Source of the DNA: Hymenobacter gelipurpurascens
GTDB lineage: Bacteria > Bacteroidota > Bacteroidia > Cytophagales > Hymenobacteraceae
DNA length: 64,000 nt
Assembly (NCBI RefSeq): GCF_900187375.1
Contig: NZ_FYEW01000003.1
Span: forward strand, 397,814 to 461,813
Direction of reading: 5' to 3'
In this document: positions 7,403-15,265 of the stretch, one piece after another
Layout of the letters: the number at the start of each line of letters is the position of its first letter
Position numbering within the stretch: position 1 is the first letter of the stretch
Position numbers and translations under genes: made by a program
The notes under the pieces: model-generated
Database searches by the model: none
Told to the model about the DNA's origin: nothing
Seen by the model: only the letters and a program-made list of their open reading frames with translations

Positions 7403-8887
7403 CTAGCGGCTAGCCTGGGCAGCCTTATCAGCCTTTTTAGGGCTCTTTAGTTTAGCTGGGGTAGAACGGGGCTCCGTAACGGGTAGAGGAGCCGGGCGAG
7501 TGGTGTTATCAAAAATCCACTCACGTACCAGGTCCAGGGCTTTGGGTGAGAAGGTGGGTTGCTGCGTGCCGTTTATCAGGGGCCAATCTTTCTCATCGGG
7601 CTGGAACCAGTGGTTTACATCTGACAGCTTCTTGGCTTTTACGTGAGAGTTTTTGAGGCCCTTTTTCAGGATAGAAAGGTTCTGAGCGGGCGTTACCTGC
7701 AGATCGGCGGTGCCATTGAGGGCCAGCACCGGGCATTTCACTTCCGCCAGTTTCAGAGATGGGTCGAAATCGAGGAAGAAACGCGACCAGGGCGAGGTGA
7801 GCTGGGCGGCGCGTGCCCGCGCCATCTGTGGGTCGAGGTCGATGTTGTTGAGGCGTAGGTTGGCGGCCACTTTTCCGCGAGCCTGGTTGTCGTTAGGCGT
7901 TTGCCGCACGATGTCGATTACACGTTCATGAAAATCCAGGGCAGCCTTCACCTGAGCCGGGTTGGCCCCAATCAGACGCAGAATTTCCAGTTGCTGACGC
8001 ACCAATACGGCACGCCCTGTGAGGCCATACCCGGCCAACGACACCACAAAGGCTGGCCGGACGGGCTCCGACTGAGCAGCTGCCAGTAAGGCCACATTGG
8101 CACCCTCGCCGTGCCCGATTAGGCCTATTTGTTGCGGATCAACGAGGTTGCGACTCCGCAAAAAAGCCATACCAGCCTGGGCGTCGCCCATCAGATCGGT
8201 GGTGGTGGCCGTGAGGTAGTTACCCTGTGACTTGCCTACGCCCCGGTCATCGAAGCGCAAAACAGCAATGCCTCTGCGCGTGAGGTGGTCGGCGAGCTGA
8301 CCAAACATGCGGTATTCCTGCTGCTCGGCGTCGCGGTCCTGCGGGCCCGCATCAGAAAGCAGAACTACGGCCGGGAAAGGCCCTGGTCCGGCCGGCACCG
8401 TGAGGGTGCCCGAGAGCCGGATTTTGGCGTTGTTATTATTGAAAATCACCTCTTCCTCGCGGTAAGGCGGGGTCAGTCGGGGTTTGCCGTTGGCTGTTGT
8501 GGGGGCGGCTGCAGCGTGGGTGAGCGTGAGGGGTACAGTGAGGCCGGGCTGGGCCCAGGTGCCCGTGAGCAGTTTGCCACCGTCTTTTATTTTCCCCACG
8601 AAGCTGCTGCCAGCCTGCTCAATGCGCAGCGTAATGTCGTTGCCCTTAATTTCGGCTTCCGCAGGCATACGGCTGATGCGTTGCTTAGGCGCATCCAGCG
8701 CCGCGTAGTAGGTGCCATTGCTGAGCGGTACCAGCGTAATGATGAGCTCAAGCGTACCGCCCGGAACCTTGAGTGGCCCTCTCCATTGTCCGTTTAGTAC
8801 GGGGGTAGGAGGATCGCCGGCCAGAACTGGCATCGACACCCAAAAAACCAGAAAAAGAAGAGCAAGGGCGGGTAAAGCTTTCTTCAT
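7403..8887 (-). CDS. Secreted alpha/beta hydrolase, nucleophile apparently lost
   Basis: A 494-residue exported protein: signal peptide at 1-24, an N-terminal beta-rich domain (about 30-130), then an alpha/beta hydrolase domain (about 145-465) and a basic, proline-rich tail. The oxyanion-side motif VLLSDAGPQDRD, FDDRGVGKSQG, the acidic residue in LNGTADLQV and the histidine in SDVNHWFQP match the family of secreted peptidase/esterase-like hydrolases. The nucleophile elbow, usually G-H-S-E-G, reads G-H-G-E-G (Gly260, codon 8110-8108, GGC). If correct, it is catalytically dead or altered. The TAG stop lies in an ACTGGCCTA motif. Confidence 0.85.
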   Translation of the reverse strand: MKKALPALALLFLVFWVSMPVLAGDPPTPVLNGQWRGPLKVPGGTLELIITLVPLSNGTYYAALDAPKQRISRMPAEAEIKGNDITLRIEQAGSSFVGKIKDGGKLLTGTWAQPGLTVPLTLTHAAAAPTTANGKPRLTPPYREEEVIFNNNNAKIRLSGTLTVPAGPGPFPAVVLLSDAGPQDRDAEQQEYRMFGQLADHLTRRGIAVLRFDDRGVGKSQGNYLTATTTDLMGDAQAGMAFLRSRNLVDPQQIGLIGHGEGANVALLAAAQSEPVRPAFVVSLAGYGLTGRAVLVRQQLEILRLIGANPAQVKAALDFHERVIDIVRQTPNDNQARGKVAANLRLNNIDLDPQMARARAAQLTSPWSRFFLDFDPSLKLAEVKCPVLALNGTADLQVTPAQNLSILKKGLKNSHVKAKKLSDVNHWFQPDEKDWPLINGTQQPTFSPKALDLVREWIFDNTTRPAPLPVTEPRSTPAKLKSPKKADKAAQASR

Positions 8888-9217
8888 AAAATGAAAGTCA
8901 TCAATGGTATTTTACCGCGTACGGGCACAAGCGGAACGGAAAATATCAAACCTGACGCAGACTTGCCAATGTAGGTTACACGCTACCTCCTGCAAGGGCC
9001 CATGGAGGCTTTAATCGTTGAAAAAAGGTCTGGATGGTTTCACGAGGCCAACCCGGATTCACATAAATGTTATGCTATATAGGAAAATGTATAGTCATGT
9101 TGTTTGATGACGGTTTCGCTTGTCTGGTTTTTGCACAAGGCATACGCTAGGCCTAGTTGTCCGTAGACTCACGTTTCCAGCCAGCAGCTGGTTTTGCTTT
9201 AGTATTTTACGCCTCCT
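8888..9217. other. Divergent intergenic region
   Basis: A 330-base gap between two divergent genes. It is moderately AT-rich around 9060-9110 and must hold both promoters, but no clean TTG/TAnnTTTG pair was found. One CTAGGCCTAG palindrome is at about 9148-9157. No RNA gene, repeat or open frame was seen. Confidence 0.5.
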
Positions 9218-9901
9218 ATGTCTGCTCCCCGCTTCCAATTTGGCCTAGGCCTGTTTCTTGCCCTCCTGAGCTTGCCTGGTTTGGCTCAGAATGTCCCTGC
9301 CATCAACCCCGCACAATGGGCTCCTGAGTTGCGCGCTTTCGCCCAACAGGACAGCCTCACGCCACCGCCCGCTAGGCCTATCCTGTTCTACGGAAGCTCC
9401 TCGGTGCGGAAGTGGGAAACGCTGCAGCAGGATTTTGCTGGTAGGCCAGTCCTGAACCGAGGCTTCGGCGGCTCCCGCTTTCCTGATGCGCTGTATTTCT
9501 TCGATAAGCTGGTAGTGGCCTACCACCCGCGCCAAGTGGTGCTCTATGAAGGCGACAACGATATCGGCTCCGGTGCCACACCGCAGGAGGTGTTCCAGTC
9601 GTTTCTGGCGTTTGAGAAGCTCATGCAACAGAAGCTGCCCAAGGTGCCGCTGGTGTTTCTGGCCATCAAGCCCAGCCCCTCGCGCTGGACGCTGTACCCC
9701 AAAGTGCAGGAAGTTAACCGCCTCATTCGGGACTACATTGTCGCTCACCCCAAGCGCCTGCGCTACGTGGATACGGCCACGCCGCTGTTAGGACAGAATG
9801 GCAAGCCTCAGCCCCAATTCTATGTATCCGATAGCCTCCACATGACGCCTGCTGGCTACAAAGTGTGGAAGCAGGTGGTAGGGAAGGGATTGAAGAAGTA
9901 G
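9218..9901 (+). CDS. Secreted SGNH/GDSL-family hydrolase
   Basis: A 227-residue exported esterase-like protein with a signal peptide ending near GLAQ (residue 24). All SGNH blocks are visible: block I ILFYGSSSVRKW with the nucleophile serine, block II RGFGGSRFPD with the oxyanion glycine, block III YEGDNDIGSG with the asparagine, and block V DSLHMTPAGY with the catalytic Asp and His. Such proteins deacetylate or de-esterify carbohydrates or lipids; the substrate here is unknown. Length is normal for a single-domain SGNH enzyme. Confidence 0.9.
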   Translation: MSAPRFQFGLGLFLALLSLPGLAQNVPAINPAQWAPELRAFAQQDSLTPPPARPILFYGSSSVRKWETLQQDFAGRPVLNRGFGGSRFPDALYFFDKLVVAYHPRQVVLYEGDNDIGSGATPQEVFQSFLAFEKLMQQKLPKVPLVFLAIKPSPSRWTLYPKVQEVNRLIRDYIVAHPKRLRYVDTATPLLGQNGKPQPQFYVSDSLHMTPAGYKVWKQVVGKGLKK

Positions 9902-10006
9902 CACAAACCGGGTCTGGTTGGGCGGCACTAGCAGAAAAGACTGCCTTACGTGGTCGTAGTAAGGTATATTGTAATTCAGTGTACGGGTCAAAAATAGGTC
10001 ACGACG

Positions 10007-10441
10007 CTACTGTTGGCCTTTCTGCACGTGTTGAATAATAGCCGGCAGGTTTTTGATGGGAGAAAACCAACCATTAAGTTCATTGAATCTTACGCCGTGT
10101 ACGCCTTGCGCAGCGAGAGCCAACAGGTAGTCTATGGCTTGTTGCGTATCCGTGGATATTACCATCACGTTGCCGCTGTCATCAACAAAACCGCCATTGG
10201 GGATAGTTCTGGCGTATTCCTGCGCCCGTTGCCTGTCAGTGAACAGGAACACCCAGGGTTTACCATCCATAACACCCACAAACGGTTTCCGATCTTCGAT
10301 AGTAGCCGTTTGCCGCGTTATAAAATGCCATTGCGGCAACTCCAGGGCCGCTGCCCACAAGGCAGATAGATCTTCAGTTTTTCCAGAGCTTTTAGCTTTT
10401 TCTAAAAGTAGGTCAATATCCTTGTGGGCAGCAGAGTCCAT
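10007..10441 (-). CDS. Hypothetical protein, SseB-like
   Basis: A 144-residue soluble protein with an N-terminal helical segment (IDLLLEKAKSSGKTEDLSALWAAALELPQWHF), then a strand-rich part (PFVGVMDGKPWVFLFTDRQRAQEYAR...VMVISTDTQQAIDYL). That layout resembles the SseB N-terminal domain family, in which a value is compared with a fill-in for a short protein. The assignment is tentative. It converges on the SGNH gene; no terminator is evident in the 105-base gap. Confidence 0.6.
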   Translation of the reverse strand: MDSAAHKDIDLLLEKAKSSGKTEDLSALWAAALELPQWHFITRQTATIEDRKPFVGVMDGKPWVFLFTDRQRAQEYARTIPNGGFVDDSGNVMVISTDTQQAIDYLLALAAQGVHGVRFNELNGWFSPIKNLPAIIQHVQKGQQ

Positions 10442-10900
10442 ACGTCTTGGTTAGAGTGCCATTGAAGCGCTTATTGCGCTTGACATACTACGTATTGGGC
10501 GTTTGGTTGTGCCCGCTTCTGTGGTGCATATGCGGCACCCTCCCATTTGGCGCTCATATAGCGTAACTCGTGCCCGCCATAACGGGAGAATAATCCTAAC
10601 GTAACGCTCCACATAATTAAGGGGGACGCCCTTAATCTTTTAGGATTAAATATAATAAAGTACAGCCAGCTCACGGATTGGATAATCCAGCAAATCAAAG
10701 TAATGACTGAGCTTCGGTAGGAATTGGGGCGGCTGAATATTGGTGTTCCGGCTTTCTGGAAGAACTGGACCGCATCGTCATGCTGGCAACGGAGTAAAGG
10801 GGTATAAAGTAGCACGACACTGCTACCCCCCGTACCTTCGCCTGACCTAAACCGCAGTGGCTGGAAACCAAACCTGGGCCTGCGGCTGTTTACCCGTTCT
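10442..10900. other. Intergenic region before uvrA
   Basis: A 459-base gap. On the minus strand, about 10471-10740 stays open and encodes a hydrophobic stretch (SSVITLICWIIQSVSWLYFIIF), but the frame has no convincing start and would run into the uvrA start region, so it is at best a decayed gene. A hairpin with arms ATTAAGGG (10616-10623) and CCCTTAAT (10629-10636) is present. A TACCTTCG box at 10833-10840 could be the uvrA promoter -7 element; no matching -33 was found. Confidence 0.45.
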
Positions 10901-13738
10901 ATGGCCGACAACTCCGTTCTGCAAGTAGCCGCCCCCGCGGCCGACCCGATTGACCAGCTCGACCCGCGCGAGTTTATTCTGATAAAAAATGCTCGGGTTC
11001 ATAACCTCAAAAACCTGAGCGTAGCGCTGCCGCGCAATAAGTTTATTGTAGTTACGGGCCTGTCGGGCTCGGGCAAATCGTCCTTGGCGTTTGATACGCT
11101 GTATGCTGAAGGGCAGCGCATGTATGTGGAAAGCCTCAGCAGCTATGCCCGCCAGTTCCTGGGCCGCATGGACAAGCCCGATGTAGACTATATCCGGGGC
11201 ATCTCACCGGCCATTGCCATTGAGCAAAAGGTCAGCATCAAGAACAACCGCTCTACGGTAGGCACCAGCACCGAGATTTACGACTACCTCAAGCTACTCT
11301 TCGCCCGCGTAGGCCGCACCTATTCGCCCTTGAGCGGCAAGCAGGTCCGCAAAGACAATGTAGCCGACGTGGTGGATTACCTCATGCATCTGCCCGAGGG
11401 CACCCGCGTGATGCTGCTCTCGCCGCTGCTGCCCGCCGAGGATGGCCGCCCCATGAGCAAGGAGCTGGATTTGCTGCTGCAGAAAGGCTATAGCCGCGTG
11501 GTGGTGAACGGCGAAACCGCGTTCATTGAAGAATTGATTGCCGAAGGCCAGCCCGAAGTAAAAGGCGACGTGCACATCATGATTGACCGTGCCGCCATTC
11601 AGCCCGGTGACGAAGACTTAACGTTCCGCCTCGCCGACTCGGTGCAGACCGCTTTCTTCGAGGGGCACGGCACTTGTCTGGTAAAGCTTGACGATGAGAC
11701 CCGCATCTTCTCCGACCGCTTCGAGCTGGATGGGGAGGTATTCGAGGAGCCCAGCGTCAACTTTTTCTCCTTCAACAACCCCTACGGCGCCTGCCAGACC
11801 TGCGAAGGCTTCGGCTCGGTGCTGGGCATTGACGAGGACCTGGTAATTCCGGATAAGAGCCTGACGGTATATGAGGGCGCTATTGCTCCCTGGCGTACCG
11901 ATAAGCAAAGTGAGTGGCTGAAGCCTTTGCTTAAGAATGGCATCCGCTTCGATTTTCCCATTCACCGGCCTTATAATGAGCTGAGTGAGGCTGAGCGCCA
12001 GTTGCTCTGGAAGGGCAATAAGCACTTCGATGGCCTAGATGACTATTTCAAGTGGGTGGCCACCCAAACGCATAAAATCCAGTACCGCGTGCTGCAAAGC
12101 CGCTATCGGGGCCGTACCACCTGCCCCGACTGCCGCGGCACGCGCCTACGCAAAGACGCGCAGTACGTCAAAATCCAGGATCATAGCATTACCGATCTGG
12201 TCCTGCTGCCCGTAAGCCGCGCCTTGGAGTTTTTTCAGAACCTCGATCTGCCCGAGCACGAAGCCAAAGTAGCCGAGCGTCTCGTAACGGAAGTCACGAA
12301 CCGGCTGGAGTACTTGAACCGCGTAGGCCTGGGCTACCTTACCCTGAACCGATTGAGCAGTACGCTATCCGGTGGCGAGAGTCAGCGGATTTCGCTGGCT
12401 ACGTCGCTGGGTTCGGCGCTGGTGGGCTCCATGTATATCCTCGATGAGCCCAGCATAGGCCTACACCCCAAGGATGCTGAGCAGCTGATTGGCGTGCTAC
12501 GCTCCCTGCAGCAGCTCGGCAACACCGTGATTGTGGTGGAGCACGAGGAGAAGATCATGGAGGAAGCCGACCAGATCATCGACATTGGCCCGGAAGCAGG
12601 CAGCGGCGGCGGTATTCTGCAGTTCCAAGGCACTTACGAGGAGATTCTCAAAGACACGAAATCCTACACCGGCCGCTACCTGAGCGGCAAGCTGGAAGTA
12701 GCCGTGCCCAAAACCCGTCGCCCCTGGCGCAATGCGCTGGAGCTAACGGGTGCCCGCGAAAACAACCTCAAGAACGTATCAGTGAAGTTTCCGCTGAACG
12801 TGATGACGGTAGTTACGGGCGTATCGGGCTCCGGCAAATCCACGCTGATTCGGCGGATTCTGGCGCCGGCTTTGCTCAAGCAGCTTGGCGGCGGTGCAGG
12901 TGAGGCTACCGGCAAGTTCGACCGCCTCACGGGCGTAAATGGGCAGGTAACGCACGTGGAGTTCGTAGACCAGAACCCCATTGGCAAGAGCAGCCGCTCC
13001 AACCCCGTGACGTACGTGAAGGCCTACGATGCCATCCGAAGCCTGTTTGCTGATCAGCAGCTAGCCAAGGCACGCGGCTTCAAACCGTCGCACTTCTCCT
13101 TCAATATTGATGGGGGCCGCTGCGAAGTGTGCCAGGGCGAAGGCCAGGTGAAGATTGAAATGCAGTTCATGGCCGATATCTACCTGACGTGCGAAGCCTG
13201 CGAAGGCCGCAAGTTCAAGCAGGATATTCTGGACGTGAAGTTTCAGGACAAGAGCATCAACGAGGTGCTGGAAATGACCATTGAGGACAGCATCGAGTTT
13301 TTCAAAGGACAGCCCAAAATTGTGGAGCGCCTCAAGCCGCTGGATGATGTAGGCCTCGGCTACATCCGCCTAGGCCAGTCGGCGAATACGCTTTCTGGTG
13401 GTGAGGCCCAGCGCGTGAAGCTGGCCTCTTTCCTGACCAAAGGCAACACGCTACAGAACGACAAGATCCTCTTCATCTTCGATGAGCCCAGCACTGGCCT
13501 ACACTTCCACGACATCAATAAACTGATGACGGCCCTAAACGCGTTGGTGGAGCAAGGCAACTCGGTTCTTATCATCGAGCATAACATGGACATCATCAAG
13601 TGCGCCGACTGGGTCATTGACCTCGGCCCCGAGGGCGGTATCAACGGTGGCCACCTGCTGTTCGAAGGTACGCCCGAGGACATGGTAAAAATCAAGGATA
13701 CCAACCACACGGCTCGGTTCTTGGCTGAGAAGTTATAA
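10901..13738 (+). CDS. uvrA: Excinuclease ABC subunit A
   Basis: The damage-sensing ATPase of nucleotide-excision repair, 945 residues, full length. Two ABC modules are present: Walker A GLSGSGKS at 53-60 and GVSGSGKST in the second half, with ABC signatures LSGGESQRI and LSGGEAQRV and Walker B motifs [11 protein letters not shown] and [11 protein letters not shown]. Zinc-binding cysteines appear in CPDCRGTRL and in CEVCQGEGQ...CEACEGRKF. It loads UvrB at lesions in the cytoplasm. Transcription ends at the perfect hairpin just downstream. Confidence 0.98.
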   Translation: MADNSVLQVAAPAADPIDQLDPREFILIKNARVHNLKNLSVALPRNKFIVVTGLSGSGKSSLAFDTLYAEGQRMYVESLSSYARQFLGRMDKPDVDYIRGISPAIAIEQKVSIKNNRSTVGTSTEIYDYLKLLFARVGRTYSPLSGKQVRKDNVADVVDYLMHLPEGTRVMLLSPLLPAEDGRPMSKELDLLLQKGYSRVVVNGETAFIEELIAEGQPEVKGDVHIMIDRAAIQPGDEDLTFRLADSVQTAFFEGHGTCLVKLDDETRIFSDRFELDGEVFEEPSVNFFSFNNPYGACQTCEGFGSVLGIDEDLVIPDKSLTVYEGAIAPWRTDKQSEWLKPLLKNGIRFDFPIHRPYNELSEAERQLLWKGNKHFDGLDDYFKWVATQTHKIQYRVLQSRYRGRTTCPDCRGTRLRKDAQYVKIQDHSITDLVLLPVSRALEFFQNLDLPEHEAKVAERLVTEVTNRLEYLNRVGLGYLTLNRLSSTLSGGESQRISLATSLGSALVGSMYILDEPSIGLHPKDAEQLIGVLRSLQQLGNTVIVVEHEEKIMEEADQIIDIGPEAGSGGGILQFQGTYEEILKDTKSYTGRYLSGKLEVAVPKTRRPWRNALELTGARENNLKNVSVKFPLNVMTVVTGVSGSGKSTLIRRILAPALLKQLGGGAGEATGKFDRLTGVNGQVTHVEFVDQNPIGKSSRSNPVTYVKAYDAIRSLFADQQLAKARGFKPSHFSFNIDGGRCEVCQGEGQVKIEMQFMADIYLTCEACEGRKFKQDILDVKFQDKSINEVLEMTIEDSIEFFKGQPKIVERLKPLDDVGLGYIRLGQSANTLSGGEAQRVKLASFLTKGNTLQNDKILFIFDEPSTGLHFHDINKLMTALNALVEQGNSVLIIEHNMDIIKCADWVIDLGPEGGINGGHLLFEGTPEDMVKIKDTNHTARFLAEKL

Positions 13739-13754
13739 CTGGCCTAGGCTAGTG

Positions 13755-13808
13755 GACAAACAAGAAAGGGTGGCCTACGCATGCGTAGGCCACCCTTTCT
13801 TGTTTGTC
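13755..13808. terminator. 54-base perfect palindrome after uvrA
   Basis: Arms of 26 bases (13755-13780 and 13783-13808) pair without a mismatch around the centre GCATGC. It begins 16 bases after the uvrA stop and ends in TTTCTTGTTTGTC, consistent with intrinsic termination. The stem contains GGCCTACGC/GCGTAGGCC, so it also carries the dispersed GGCCTA motif on both strands. Confidence 0.75.
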
Positions 13809-13838
13809 AGGAAGTAGACATTGGTTAAATAAAACTCG

Positions 13839-13939
13839 TCATGCTGAGCGGAGCCGAAGCATCTCTACCTCTGGCTAACCAACTGGCCTAGCACCGATTC
13901 AACGAAGCGGTAGAGATGCTTCGGCTCCGCTCAGCATGA
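13839..13939. repeat. Dispersed inverted repeat, CATGCTGAGC type
   Basis: Perfect 31-base arms (13839-13869 and 13909-13939) flank a 39-base spacer containing ACTGGCCTA. The arms begin TCATGCTGAGCGG and are related to the CGTCATCCTGAG repeats at 28962 and 44224. The element occupies the gap between the convergent uvrA and PepSY genes. Confidence 0.8.
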
Positions 13940-14020
13940 TGTTTTTTGGCTTCTATCTATCTAATGTATCCAAATATCTAATGTATCCAAACCTTACTTT
14001 AACAGTCAAAAAAAGAACCC

Positions 14021-15160
14021 CTAGGCCACTTCGGCAGTGCGGTGCTTCTTGCGCTTTGTCTTGTTGCGCCGGCCCCACCAGATTATGGTTCCGGTAATAG
14101 GCAAACTCGCGGAGATTAGGCTGCCTAGAAACGCCACCAGCTTACCTCCAAAACCCAGAATCTGGCCCGTGTGCAGGTCATAGTTCATATCGGCGAACTT
14201 GGTGCCGGTGCTTTTGGTGGCATGAAAGCGTGACTCCAATAGCTGGCCCGAAACGGGGTGAAACGCGTATTCGTCGCGGTGATAGTAGTGTAGCGCCTTT
14301 TGGTACGTCCAGCAAAAAACAGGGGCCTTGCCCGCGCCCGTAGGCCCGATGAGCACCATCTCGTGGGTAGGCGAAAGGCGGCGCACGTTGCGGTATACCA
14401 TGTCGGAGAGGGGAGCAGGGGCCGCTGCGGCAGGTTGCAGCGTATCCAGCTTAAGGGTCATGATATCCGGCGGCGACGCCTTGCCGCCGTTCGCGGCAAA
14501 CACAATCGGCTCCAGCATCCAGGGGAAAATCATGAACAGGCCCGACAGTGCTAGCAGCAGACCAATACTGGCTGCATAGAAGCCCAGCACATTGTGCAAA
14601 TCATAGTTGATGCGGCGCCAGCGGGCTCCCCACTTAATGGTAAAGCGCTGCTTGCGCTCTTGCTTGCGCTTTGGCCACCACAGCACCAAGCCCGTGAGCA
14701 GCATCACCACAAAAATGGAAATGCTGATGCCGACCACCCATTTCGCTACTGCCTCAGGCAGCAGCAGGTGCATGTGTATCTCCTGAACGATGGTGAAGAA
14801 ATGCGTCTTTAGATTTACTTCTTGCAGAACCTTGCCCGTGTAGGGGTTCAGATACACCTGAATAGGCAGGCCAGCTTTATCCAGAAAAAATACGGTGGCC
14901 GAGCGGTCGGGGGCAAAGTACGTGACCCACGCATCCTGCATGATAGCGCCCGGATGGTAAGCTTCTGCGGCTGCTTTCAGCTGCGAGGGCAGCACTGGCT
15001 CGGCCTGCTGCACTTCTACCTTACGCCACGGCTCCGTCAGGTCTCGTATATCATCCTGAAACGTGAAAATTGCCCCCGTCAGACTCACAATAAACACCAC
15101 CAGCCCAGACGAAAGCCCGAGCCAGAGGTGAAGTTTGCCGATGGCTTTTTTGAACGTCAT
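14021..15160 (-). CDS. PepSY-associated TM protein (iron-uptake inner-membrane reductase type)
   Basis: A 379-residue inner-membrane protein with four main hydrophobic segments (about residues 14-35, 140-160, 195-215 and 335-355) and PepSY-type periplasmic domains. KLHLWLGLSSGLVVFIVSLTGAI at the start and WRRINYDLHNVLGFY in the middle are diagnostic of the PepSY_TM family; conserved histidines may bind haem. Members usually sit beside siderophore receptors and are thought to reduce or release imported iron. Here the TonB receptor gene is 105 bases upstream on the same strand, supporting that role. It ends in EVA followed by a TAG inside AGTGGCCTA. Confidence 0.88.
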   Translation of the reverse strand: MTFKKAIGKLHLWLGLSSGLVVFIVSLTGAIFTFQDDIRDLTEPWRKVEVQQAEPVLPSQLKAAAEAYHPGAIMQDAWVTYFAPDRSATVFFLDKAGLPIQVYLNPYTGKVLQEVNLKTHFFTIVQEIHMHLLLPEAVAKWVVGISISIFVVMLLTGLVLWWPKRKQERKQRFTIKWGARWRRINYDLHNVLGFYAASIGLLLALSGLFMIFPWMLEPIVFAANGGKASPPDIMTLKLDTLQPAAAAPAPLSDMVYRNVRRLSPTHEMVLIGPTGAGKAPVFCWTYQKALHYYHRDEYAFHPVSGQLLESRFHATKSTGTKFADMNYDLHTGQILGFGGKLVAFLGSLISASLPITGTIIWWGRRNKTKRKKHRTAEVA

Positions 15161-15192
15161 GCGGAAAAGGAGGAGATGAAGGAAAGGGTATG

Positions 15193-15256
15193 CTGAGCCA
15201 AGCGAGGAACCTAGATAAGCTGCTAGGCCACTCGGTAGGTTCCTTGCTTGGCTCAG
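15193..15256. repeat. Inverted repeat CTGAGCCAAGCGAGGAACCT
   Basis: Twenty-base arms (15193-15212, 15237-15256) with one mismatch and a spacer containing TAGGCCACT. It sits between the receptor and PepSY genes and belongs to the same general CTGAG...CTCAG repeat class. It could act as a partial terminator or mRNA-stabilising element in the operon. Confidence 0.7.
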
Positions 15257-15265
15257 GCAGATAGC

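Noticed and set aside
10471..10911. A 146-codon minus-strand frame with a hydrophobic stretch
   Set aside because: It overlaps the uvrA start and promoter area, has no good start, and its ends look non-coding. Left as possible decayed gene only.
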